A DNA stretch of 7,548 nucleotides from contig CAYUOU010000117.1 in NCBI GenBank assembly GCA_964446485.1, positions 1 to 7,548 of the forward strand, in the 5' to 3' direction. Source of the stretch: JBDRRP01 sp964446485 (GTDB lineage Bacteria; Desulfobacterota; Desulfobacteria; Desulfobacterales; JBDRRP01). Of this stretch, positions 1 through 5,173 are shown piece after piece. The position numbers and the translations under genes are program-made. Position 1 is the first letter of the stretch, and each line of letters begins with the position of its first letter. Below the pieces are notes generated by a model that saw nothing but the letters and a program-made list of their open reading frames with translations, was not told the origin of the DNA and did not search any database.

Positions 1-191
1 AATGCCGCATAGTTGACAGAAGTAAATTCCGTAAAATTTATGCAACGTTAGGGTAGAGAAAATACACAACGCCTCCAGAAAATGGAAAAGCGTCTGAGGC
101 CAAACCATTCGGTCCGGCACGGGTCGATATACGTCCCTCTCAGTCGCTTACACGTAAATTAGGTGGAGTATGGATGCGTGTCAAGAAAATT

Positions 192-219
192 CCTGCCTTT
201 TTCCCCCTGCCTTTTTCCC
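192..219. repeat. Perfect 14-bp tandem duplication
   Basis: The unit CCTGCCTTTTTCCC occurs twice head to tail with no mismatch (192-205 and 206-219). It is a short pyrimidine-rich tandem repeat in non-coding DNA, of the kind made by replication slippage. No function is apparent. Confidence 0.9.
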
Positions 220-379
220 ATGGACACAACATATAGAGTGCCGACTTGCTTCCTTGCGCCACAGATAGCGATCGATGGCACCGATTTTTTTCTACTTATA
301 CTGAACGCCGTCTCTTTGCCGGTTATGTCCATACTATCACACAGCTAAAATAATTTTCCAATTATTTTCCAAATAACTG

Positions 380-396
380 AAATAAATACTTTATTT
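380..396. repeat. AT-rich palindrome (7-bp arms, 3-base centre)
   Basis: AAATAAA (380-386) and TTTATTT (390-396) are exact reverse complements around TAC. The site lies 10 bases before the transposase-like fragment. It could be part of an element end or simply AT-rich low complexity. It lacks the G+C stem expected of a normal rho-independent terminator. Confidence 0.5.
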
Positions 397-406
397 TCTT
401 GGTTAA

Positions 407-472
407 TTGCGCCATTACGACAACGCGAAGAATGACCCGTTGATCTGCCCTCGTTGTCAGGGGCCGATGAAG
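407..472 (+). pseudogene. Possible transposase C-terminal zinc-ribbon fragment
   Basis: The plus frame from 407 to 472 reads as 22 residues ending NDPLICPRCQGPMK. This resembles the conserved zinc-knuckle near the C-terminus of IS91-like and related putative transposases (family pattern: DPL, CPxC, G, M, then a hydrophobic stretch). A TAA stop lies directly upstream (404-406). Right after the final Lys codon the sequence changes into the antisense of the broken FAH-family gene, so the fragment is bounded on both sides and cannot be functional. The match rests on one short motif. It could be another CPxC zinc-ribbon protein, so the family name is tentative. Confidence 0.35.
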
Positions 473-693
473 GCAGATGATCTTGGAGGGATTTGCCACG
501 GCGGCCCCAGCCGCGCCGTGAGCGGCACGCCGGCATCGGTGACGGCGGCGACCCGCTTCATCCAGCCCTGGGCAAAAAAGGCCGGACCGATGTCGGGCGC
601 ATCCGGAAACTGTTGCCGGATATCCACCACCGCATCGCCCACGAGAATTCCAGGGCGCTCCGCTCCGGGGTCACCAAACCGAATTAGCCGCAT
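473..693 (-). pseudogene. Broken FAH-family hydrolase, N-terminal stub
   Basis: The start ATG (693-691) has a GGAGG at 706-702, inside the end of trmJ, with 8-base spacing. The N-terminus MRLIRFGDPGAERPGILVGD and the downstream RLGPP are typical of fumarylacetoacetate hydrolase (FAH) family proteins, where a small N-terminal domain precedes the catalytic domain. After RLGPP the frame is wrong: it runs to a stop at 457. The sequence one frame over (499 down to 473) reads VANPSKIIC, the expected continuation before the family's IGLNY motif. One base therefore appears to be missing near 499/500. Homology then ends abruptly at 473. The whole catalytic domain, with its metal-binding acidic residues, is gone. 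Intact relatives have some 200 or more further residues. It sits last in the ndk-trmJ operon, 3 bases after trmJ, and was presumably once cotranscribed. A truncated non-enzymatic peptide of 78 residues may still be made. Confidence 0.85.
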
Positions 694-696
694 CCT

Positions 697-1488
697 TCAA
701 TCCTCCGCGGGCTCATTTTGCGATAGGGCGGCATTCCGGCCATCGGCCACCCCGTCATCGTAGCGCTTGCGACTGTACCAGTTCACCTGGCGAATGATAC
801 CACGAATGATGCTCACCTCCCTGGCGCGCAGTTCCAGCCGTGTGAAGAATTGCCGAATTTTGTGCATCCAGTAGTCGGGGTTCTCAGGGTTGACGTAGTT
901 GATCTTTACCAGGATCTCTCGGAGTTGATCGTACATGCCATCCAACTCATGGCGTTGGGCCAATCGCGGTGCGGCCCCGCCGGCATGGCGCCGCCCCGCG
1001 GTGAAGAGGGCATAGCCGACGATCACCACGGCCTGGGCCAGGTTGAGGGAGGAGAAGTCATCTGTGGGGATGTTCACCAGGCCGTGGCAGCGTCTCAGGT
1101 CTTCATTGGTGAGGCCGCGGTCTTCGGGGCCGAAGAGGATGGCCACCCGGTTTTCCTGGGAAATGGGCACCAGACGCTGGGCCAGCGTTTCCGGCGACAT
1201 GATGGCATCCCGCTGCCCGCCCAACCGGGCCGTGGTGCCCGCCACAAAACCGAAGGGCGACAGCGCCTCCCGCAAATCCGCGAACCGTCGGATGTTGTCG
1301 ACCACCTGACTGGCGGCATGAGTGGCCAGGGTGCGGATTCGCTCAATGTCGTCATTCTCAGGGGAAACGACCACAAGGTCTGACATCCCCATGTTGCAGA
1401 TGGCTCTGGCAGCGGCCCCGATGTTTTCAGGATAGCGTGGCCGGTGCAGAATGATGGAGACATTCTCCAGGCGGATCTTCAGGGTCAT
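697..1488 (-). CDS. trmJ: TrmJ-type tRNA 2'-O-methyltransferase (SPOUT family)
   Basis: The 263-residue protein is a SpoU/TrmH-class (SPOUT) methyltransferase of the TrmJ group. Characterised members use S-adenosylmethionine to 2'-O-methylate the nucleotide at position 32 of the tRNA anticodon loop. The SPOUT motifs are in order: motif 1, PENIGAAARA at 20-29; GTTAR at 84-88, a stretch typical of this group; motif 2, ILFGPEDRGL at 117-126; motif 3, IPTDDFSSLNLAQAV at 140-154, which forms the trefoil-knot cofactor site. A helical C-terminal extension (about 183-245) is present, as in TrmJ, and the length is close to the family norm of about 240-260. The start codon overlaps the ndk stop by ATGA (1485-1488), so translational coupling is likely. 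The exact tRNA target cannot be read from the sequence; a related group-1 TrmH methyltransferase is the main alternative. Confidence 0.92.
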   Translation of the reverse strand: MTLKIRLENVSIILHRPRYPENIGAAARAICNMGMSDLVVVSPENDDIERIRTLATHAASQVVDNIRRFADLREALSPFGFVAGTTARLGGQRDAIMSPETLAQRLVPISQENRVAILFGPEDRGLTNEDLRRCHGLVNIPTDDFSSLNLAQAVVIVGYALFTAGRRHAGGAAPRLAQRHELDGMYDQLREILVKINYVNPENPDYWMHKIRQFFTRLELRAREVSIIRGIIRQVNWYSRKRYDDGVADGRNAALSQNEPAED

Positions 1489-1904
1489 GACCCCACGATT
1501 TCAAAGGCATTGAAAAAATAACCGATCTCGAAGGCCGCCGTCTCAGGAGCATCCGAACCGTGAACCACGTTTTTCTCGATATCGGTGGCGAAATCGGCCC
1601 TGATGGTACCTGGATCGGCCTCCTTATAATTCGTCGCCCCCATGAGTGTCCGATAGCGGGCAATGGCGTCGTCGCCGGCCAGCACCATAACGAGGGCCGG
1701 GCCGGAGGACATGAACTCGGTGAGGCTTTCAAAAAACGGCCGCTCGCGGTGAACGGCATAAAATCCCTCAGCCTGGGCCTTTGTCATGTGAATGAGTTTC
1801 ATGGCCGCGATCTTGAGTGAGTTGGCCTCCAGGCGCTTGACGACTTCGCCGATCAGCCCGCGGGAGACCCCGTCGGGTTTAATAATGGACAATGTGCGTT
1901 GCAT
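1485..1904 (-). CDS. ndk: Nucleoside diphosphate kinase
   Basis: This is a complete 139-residue NDP kinase, the usual bacterial length. The enzyme transfers the gamma-phosphate of a nucleoside triphosphate to nucleoside diphosphates through a phosphohistidine, keeping cytoplasmic NTP and dNTP pools balanced. The N-terminal strand LSIIKPDGV is at 5-13. The active-site motif NVVHGSDAP is at 112-120, with His115 the predicted phosphorylated residue. The nucleotide-site residues Lys9, Tyr49, Phe57, Arg85 and Asn112 are in place by motif position. A Shine-Dalgarno-like AAAGGAA lies a few bases before the ATG. It is the first gene of the minus-strand operon; its stop overlaps the trmJ start. Pairing of ndk with a tRNA/rRNA methyltransferase gene is an unremarkable housekeeping arrangement. 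Confidence 0.97.
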   Translation of the reverse strand: MQRTLSIIKPDGVSRGLIGEVVKRLEANSLKIAAMKLIHMTKAQAEGFYAVHRERPFFESLTEFMSSGPALVMVLAGDDAIARYRTLMGATNYKEADPGTIRADFATDIEKNVVHGSDAPETAAFEIGYFFNAFEIVGS

Positions 1905-1976
1905 GGGTGTTCCTTTCTATCGTAGAGTGGAGTGCCGCCGCCTCTGGAAAAACCCCCCGGCCATGCGGTCACGGCG

Positions 1977-2005
1977 TCCATAACAAACCCCCTAAGGCAA
2001 GTCAA
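1977..2005 (-). promoter_or_regulatory. Candidate sigma-70 promoter for ndk operon
   Basis: Read on the minus strand, TTGACT (2005-2000) and TATGGA (1982-1977) are separated by 17 bases. The -35 box is good and the -10 box is weak. Transcription would start about 70 bases before the ndk ATG. This is by inspection only; other boxes are possible. Confidence 0.35.
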
Positions 2006-2024
2006 CAAAGGGGAAAACCAGTAA

Positions 2025-2053
2025 TTGACAAGGCGTGGCCAAGCATTTAAATT
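2025..2053 (+). promoter_or_regulatory. Candidate sigma-70 promoter for zinc-ribbon gene
   Basis: A perfect -35 hexamer TTGACA (2025-2030) is followed after 17 bases by TAAATT (2048-2053), a moderate -10 match. It points towards the gene at 2210 and would give a leader of about 150 bases. It lies back to back with the candidate ndk promoter, fitting a divergent intergenic region. Confidence 0.45.
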
Positions 2054-2101
2054 CCGGCCATTCGAAAAAGTGATGCACCCGGAAAAGGGGAAAGATCAAT
2101 A

Positions 2102-2169
2102 CGGGCGGGGCCGCGTGAACACGGCGAACCCTTCCGTCAGATCATCGCCGCCGTTAACAAAACCGCCCG
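2102..2169 (+). other. Possible structured leader of zinc-ribbon gene
   Basis: CGGGCGG (2102-2108) can pair with CCGCCCG (2163-2169). Within that enclosure CGGCGA (2122-2127) can pair with TCGCCG (2145-2150). Together they make a nested two-stem fold in the predicted 5' leader, ending about 24 bases before the Shine-Dalgarno sequence. I recognise no known riboswitch class. In GC-rich DNA such pairings can occur by chance. Confidence 0.25.
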
Positions 2170-2209
2170 CAGGTGCGAAGATCATCGACACGAGGAGGAC
2201 CTTTCATCG

Positions 2210-2701
2210 ATGCCAATCTATGAATTTTATTGCAAGGACTGCAACACGCTGTTCAACTTCTTCTCCCGTTCCATCAACACCAAGAAAGTCCCCACCTGCC
2301 CCAAGTGCCGGAAGGTCAAGCTGGCCCGCCAGATGTCGGCGTTTGCCATCACCGGAAAAGCATCGGAATCCGATGGCATGGATGATCTGCCCATCGATGA
2401 GGGCAAAATGGAAAAGGCCATGACGCTGCTTGCCGCAGAAGCGGACCGAATCGATGAAAACGACCCCAAGCAGGCGGCCAATCTCATGCGCCGGCTCACG
2501 GATATGACCGGGCTCGAGCTTGGGGCAGGCATGCAAGAAGCGCTGTCCCGTCTTGAGAGCGGCGAAGATCCCGATGCGATTGAAGCAGAGATGGGCGACC
2601 TTCTCGAAAATGAAGAGCCCTTTGTCCTGGATAATAAAGGCGGCAAGGCCGGTCAGCGCAGGAAGGCGCCCATCCGCGATGAAACGCTGTACGACCTGTA
2701 A
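2210..2701 (+). CDS. FmdB-family zinc-ribbon protein with long C-terminal region
   Basis: The 163-residue protein begins MPIYEFYCKDC, the hallmark of the FmdB/CxxC-CxxC regulatory-protein family. The zinc ribbon is formed by Cys8, Cys11, Cys30 and Cys33. FmdB was first described as a putative regulator of a methylotroph amidase/formamidase locus; the biochemical role of most members is unknown. Many members are only 70-110 residues. This one continues with an acidic helical region (about 58-130, rich in Glu, Asp, Met and Leu) and a basic-then-acidic tail ending DETLYDL. The start is supported by AGGAGG (2193-2198), 11 bases upstream. Neighbours are the divergent ndk operon and, 153 bases downstream, the HesB-like selenoprotein gene, which seems to have its own promoter. 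A zinc-binding regulatory or adaptor role is inferred only from the fold. Confidence 0.85.
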   Translation: MPIYEFYCKDCNTLFNFFSRSINTKKVPTCPKCRKVKLARQMSAFAITGKASESDGMDDLPIDEGKMEKAMTLLAAEADRIDENDPKQAANLMRRLTDMTGLELGAGMQEALSRLESGEDPDAIEAEMGDLLENEEPFVLDNKGGKAGQRRKAPIRDETLYDL

Positions 2702-2756
2702 GCCCCCAGCATCTGCAGCACGTTGTGGGGCGTCTCAATGAGAATCTGATTCCATA

Positions 2757-2785
2757 TTGACAAACGCAATCCATGCCCATAGATT
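2757..2785 (+). promoter_or_regulatory. Candidate sigma-70 promoter for HesB-like selenoprotein gene
   Basis: TTGACA (2757-2762), a 17-base spacer and TAGATT (2780-2785, four of six consensus bases) lie about 65 bases before the ATG at 2855. With the terminator after the gene, this suggests a single-gene transcription unit. Evidence is by inspection. Confidence 0.45.
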
Positions 2786-2854
2786 GGGTGGCCTTTGAAA
2801 GCTTAACACACAAACTGGTGCCAGCGCGCCTGGGTAAGGAAACGGAGGATTGAC

Positions 2855-3169
2855 ATGGTTGAGGTCACCGAGACAGCGACTCAGATGATCGCTGATTATT
2901 TCAAGGACAAAACAGTTCAGCCCATTCGTATTTTCTTGAACGAGGGTGGCTGAGGCGGCCCATCTTTGGCCATGGCTCTGGACGAGCCAAAAGATTCTGA
3001 CAAGCGCTTTGACGTGGAAGGGTTCACTTACGTGGTCAATGAATCGCTCCTTGAGAAAGCATCGCCCATCAAGGTTGACTTCATCAACTACGGCTTCCGC
3101 CTGGATTGCGCCATTGACTTTGGCGACGGTGGGTGCGGTGGCTGCGGATCCTCCAGCAACTGCTGCTGA
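2855..3169 (+). CDS. HesB/IscA-like selenoprotein (in-frame UGA = selenocysteine 33)
   Basis: Reading from ATG 2855 through the TGA at 2951-2953 to the TGA at 3167-3169 gives 104 residues with selenocysteine (Sec, U) at 33. The start is backed by GGAGG (2844-2848), 6 bases upstream. The frame after the TGA stays protein-like and continues the same domain. The motif NEGGUGGPSLAMALDE (29-44) aligns with the first conserved cysteine of the HesB/IscA fold, which in IscA is an iron or Fe-S ligand. The rest keeps the fold pattern: VDFINYGFRLD at 74-84 and a glycine/cysteine-rich tail with Cys94, Cys97, Cys103 and Cys104 in place of IscA's C-terminal CGC. HesB-like selenoproteins are an established bacterial family, known from Desulfobacterota among others. 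A role in Fe-S or metal delivery, or in redox, is likely but unproven. A SECIS hairpin follows the UGA. Standard annotation would truncate it at 32 residues or start it at 2966. The alternative, a nonsense-mutated gene, is unlikely given the exact Cys-for-Sec position and the hairpin. Confidence 0.94.
2954..2995 (+). promoter_or_regulatory. Bacterial SECIS element downstream of Sec codon
   Basis: The mRNA just after the UGA can fold into one long hairpin. The lower stem is AUCUUU (2962-2967) with AAAGAU (2990-2995). A 5-base bulge on the 5' side (2968-2972) follows. The upper stem is UGGCUC (2973-2978) with GAGCCA (2984-2989), and the apical loop is UGGAC (2979-2983). All 12 pairs are Watson-Crick. 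Twenty-five bases separate the UGA from the apical loop, and a G is the second loop base. Both features fit the known rules for bacterial SECIS elements, which SelB binds to deliver Sec-tRNA. The hairpin lies wholly within the coding sequence, as is normal in bacteria. Confidence 0.85.
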
Positions 3170-3188
3170 TTACTGATCCGACCGACCC

Positions 3189-3222
3189 AAAAGGCGATTC
3201 GCGCGGTGCGGGTCGCCTTTTT
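3189..3222 (+). terminator. Rho-independent terminator after selenoprotein gene
   Basis: AAAAGGCGA (3189-3197) pairs perfectly with TCGCCTTTT (3213-3221) across a 15-base loop, and the 3' arm runs into a five-T tract (3218-3222). It begins 20 bases after the selenoprotein stop. Because the arms are A- and T-flanked it may also work on the minus strand, but no minus-strand gene needs it. Confidence 0.8.
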
Positions 3223-3361
3223 CCGTTCCTTCACGCCGCCACCGGGTGCGAGAGAATCGTTTCCTGCCGCTATGTTGACGACACCCGTGCTTCACATGCT
3301 GGCGTGGCCGCCGCAAACCCGAAGACGGCGATGGTGCGCCGTAACCACAGGGAGGTATTGC

Positions 3362-4078
3362 ATGGCTCAGCTGGATCTGACAGTCGATGAATCGGTGGCA
3401 GTCGTCACCATGAACGCTGGAGAAAACCGTTTCAACCCCAACTTCATATCCGCCTTTATCGATATGCTAGACAGCATCGAAGCCGACACCGACGCCCGCA
3501 CGCTGGTGGTGACGTCGGCCCACGAAAAAATCTTTTCCAACGGCATCGACCTCGAATGGCTGGTGCCGGTCATTCAGGGCGGCGACGTGGCGACGGCTAA
3601 AGCCTTTTTCTCTCAGCTCAACACCCTGTTCAAGCGGCTGGTCACCTACCCACTCATCACTATCGCCGCCATCAACGGGCACGCATTTGCGGGCGGGGCC
3701 CTCATCAGCTGCGCGTTCGATTTCCGATTCATGCGAACCGGGCGGGGATTTTTTTGCTTCCCCGAAGTAGATCTTGGCATTCCCTTTCTGCCGGGGATGA
3801 ACGCCCTGTTGTCTCGCGCCATTCCGCGCCAGTTGATGGAAGAAATGGAGCTCACCGGCTGCCGTCTGACCGCCGAAGACTGTGAGGCCAATCGCATTGT
3901 GAAGAAAGCCTGCCCCATCGAGGATCTGATGGTTGAAACCATGGCCTTTGCCAAGGGTCTCAACAAGCAGCGCGCCATCGTGGGTGAAATGAAACGCCGG
4001 TTCACCGCCCCCGTTGTCTACGCCATCGACGTGGAGGATGTCCCTTATTTGGAATCCGGGCAATTTAACATCGGATAG
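3362..4078 (+). CDS. Enoyl-CoA hydratase/isomerase (crotonase) family protein
   Basis: From ATG 3362 (GGAGG at 3351-3355, 6 bases away) the protein has 238 residues. The frame is open further upstream, but that extension is arginine/proline-rich, unlike the family, and crosses the terminator, so this start is preferred. Crotonase features: the first oxyanion-hole segment IFSNGIDLEWL (57-67); the second, INGHAFAGG (104-112); and FPEVDLGIPF (133-142), with Glu135 where crotonases carry a catalytic acid. The combination ENRFNP, FSNGIDL, FRFMRTGRG and PEVDLGIP recalls the short delta3,delta2-enoyl-CoA isomerase group seen in plants and bacteria, which moves a double bond for beta-oxidation of unsaturated acyl-CoAs. 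Members are about 240 residues and lack the longer C-terminal helices of true hydratases. The substrate cannot be told from the sequence, and a hydratase or other acyl-CoA activity remains possible. No acyl-CoA gene lies beside it. Confidence 0.88.
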   Translation: MAQLDLTVDESVAVVTMNAGENRFNPNFISAFIDMLDSIEADTDARTLVVTSAHEKIFSNGIDLEWLVPVIQGGDVATAKAFFSQLNTLFKRLVTYPLITIAAINGHAFAGGALISCAFDFRFMRTGRGFFCFPEVDLGIPFLPGMNALLSRAIPRQLMEEMELTGCRLTAEDCEANRIVKKACPIEDLMVETMAFAKGLNKQRAIVGEMKRRFTAPVVYAIDVEDVPYLESGQFNIG

Positions 4079-4080
4079 GA

Positions 4081-4097
4081 GCGGCTGGTCCCGCCGC
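4081..4097 (+). terminator. Weak hairpin after crotonase gene, possible terminator
   Basis: GCGGC (4081-4085) and GCCGC (4093-4097) form a 5-bp stem 3 bases after the crotonase stop. A T-run (4112-4116) follows only about 14 bases later, so it is a poor intrinsic terminator and may have no role. Confidence 0.25.
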
Positions 4098-4151
4098 CTT
4101 GAATGGATGGCTTTTTGTTCAATCGTCTTGTTCCATCGCCGGTATCCTTTT

Positions 4152-4167
4152 GTTCATGCAAGTGAAC
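4152..4167. repeat. 16-bp inverted repeat upstream of TIGR01777 gene
   Basis: GTTCA (4152-4156) and TGAAC (4163-4167) are exact reverse complements around TGCAAG. The site lies about 55 bases before the start at 4221, a plausible place for a regulator-binding site. No promoter boxes could be fixed with confidence nearby, so an operator role is speculative. Confidence 0.25.
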
Positions 4168-4220
4168 GCGAGTAGCCAGGCCGGAAATGCCGACACACTA
4201 GTTTATGGAGGAGTCACCCC

Positions 4221-5135
4221 ATGAAGATCTTCATCACCGGCGGCAGCGGTTACGTGGGCACGGCGCTCAGCCGCTATTTTCTGGATAGGGGGCACCACGT
4301 CACCGCCGTGGGCACGCGCCCTTCGTACGATGCCATCCGGCATGAGGCGTTTGACTACCTGTCCGCCGACACCAGCAGGCCCGGTGATTGGCAATCTCAT
4401 GCAGCGGATGCCGAAGCCATCGTCAATCTCGCCGGCAAAGGGATATTCAAGCGATGGAATCCGCAATATAAAGCGGCGATTTACGACAGCCGGATCCTCA
4501 CCACCAGACACCTTGCCGAGGCCCTGCCCACAAACACGTCGGCGGTTTTCCTGAGCACTTCGGCGGTGGGCTACTACGGCAGTCGGGGAGAGGAAATACT
4601 CACCGAAGCGGCGGCGCCCGGGGAGGACTTTCTTGCCCATGTTGGGCAGGACTGGGAAACCGCCGCCATTGACACTGCTAAAAAGGGCGCCCGTGTGGTG
4701 CTGGCACGATTTGGTGTGGTGCTCAGCGCCGGCGGCGGGGCCATGGCAAAAATGCTGCCGGCATTCCGCTCCGGGTTGGGCGGGCCCATCGGCAGTGGGA
4801 AACAATGGTTTCCGTGGATCCACCTCACCGACCTGATCCGCGCGATGAATTTTTTACTCAACCAACCCAGCGCCGAAGGCCCCTATAATTTTTGTGCACC
4901 AGAACCGGTCCGCCAGGGCGATTTTGCCCGCCATCTGGGCCGGCAACTCAGCCGCCCCGCCTTTTTTCCAGCACCCGCCGCCATAATGCGGGTGATGCTG
5001 GGCGAATTCGCCGGCACGCTGCTGGCCAGCCAGCGGGTCGTACCGGAGCGGCTGCAGCAGGCGGGATTCAAGTTTCGATTCCCGACGATCGAATCCGCAC
5101 TATCCGACATCGCGGGTGCCGGTGACAACGCGTAA
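4221..5135 (+). CDS. TIGR01777 family NAD(P)-binding epimerase-like protein (YfcH/SulA type)
   Basis: This 304-residue protein belongs to the extended short-chain dehydrogenase family TIGR01777 (E. coli YfcH; plant SULA and cyanobacterial relatives). The nucleotide-binding glycine motif ITGGSGYVG is at 5-13. NLAGKGI (69-75) and STSAVGYYG (112-120) are signatures of the family. RFGVVL at 163-168 and KQWFPWIHLTDL at 194-205 complete the Rossmann part. A C-terminal DUF1731-like helical region spans about 248-294, with the segment LASQRVVPERLQQAGF. Length is normal (about 295-305). GGAGGAG (4207-4213) supports the start. The reaction is unknown for nearly all members, so no substrate is proposed. 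It appears to head a plus-strand operon: the LysE-family gene starts 38 bases after its stop. Confidence 0.9.
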   Translation: MKIFITGGSGYVGTALSRYFLDRGHHVTAVGTRPSYDAIRHEAFDYLSADTSRPGDWQSHAADAEAIVNLAGKGIFKRWNPQYKAAIYDSRILTTRHLAEALPTNTSAVFLSTSAVGYYGSRGEEILTEAAAPGEDFLAHVGQDWETAAIDTAKKGARVVLARFGVVLSAGGGAMAKMLPAFRSGLGGPIGSGKQWFPWIHLTDLIRAMNFLLNQPSAEGPYNFCAPEPVRQGDFARHLGRQLSRPAFFPAPAAIMRVMLGEFAGTLLASQRVVPERLQQAGFKFRFPTIESALSDIAGAGDNA

Positions 5136-5173
5136 CCCGACGACTGATTCAGCCGCAGGAAGGGTTCAGGCCA

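Larger units (their letters stand above)
1..406. other. AT-rich region without a convincing gene
   Basis: This stretch is visibly richer in A and T than the rest of the window. I find no reading frame in it that resembles a known protein. The longest plus frame (GTG at 163 to 348) has a biased, low-complexity composition from T/C runs and no recognisable motif. Structures present are an imperfect hairpin (71-79 with 93-100, one bulged base), a 14-bp tandem duplication (192-219), a repeated ATTTTCCA motif around 353-371 and an AT palindrome (380-396). Its position beside a broken gene and a transposase-like scrap suggests the remains of an inserted element or a rearranged segment. That origin is inference. 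Confidence 0.5.

Noticed and set aside
71..100. Imperfect hairpin GCCTCCAGA/TCTGAGGC as a terminator
   Set aside because: It has a bulged base and a 13-base loop with no good T-run on either side, and no gene ends beside it.
163..348. Short plus-strand frame starting at GTG 163 and an even shorter one at ATG 174 behind a GGTGGAG
   Set aside because: Composition is driven by T/C runs and the tandem repeat. No family resemblance was seen, and the ATG 174 frame stops after 20 codons. It is not supportable as a gene.
850..1383. Long plus-strand frame opposite trmJ
   Set aside because: It is antisense to a gene with clear SPOUT motifs and has no recognisable domain, so it is a shadow frame.
2702..2731. 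GCCCC/GGGGC hairpin directly after the zinc-ribbon gene
   Set aside because: The 5-bp stem has a 20-base loop and no T tract, which is too weak to call a terminator.
2946..3176. Overlapping plus frame across the selenoprotein gene, and the fragment starting at 2966
   Set aside because: The first is a shadow in another frame. The second is only the C-terminal part of the selenoprotein, an artefact of treating TGA 2951 as a stop.
3206..3361. Upstream extension of the crotonase frame (GTG 3206)
   Set aside because: It would begin inside the terminator hairpin. The extra residues are Arg/Pro-rich and unlike the family, and a good ribbon-like GGAGG precedes ATG 3362 by 6 bases.
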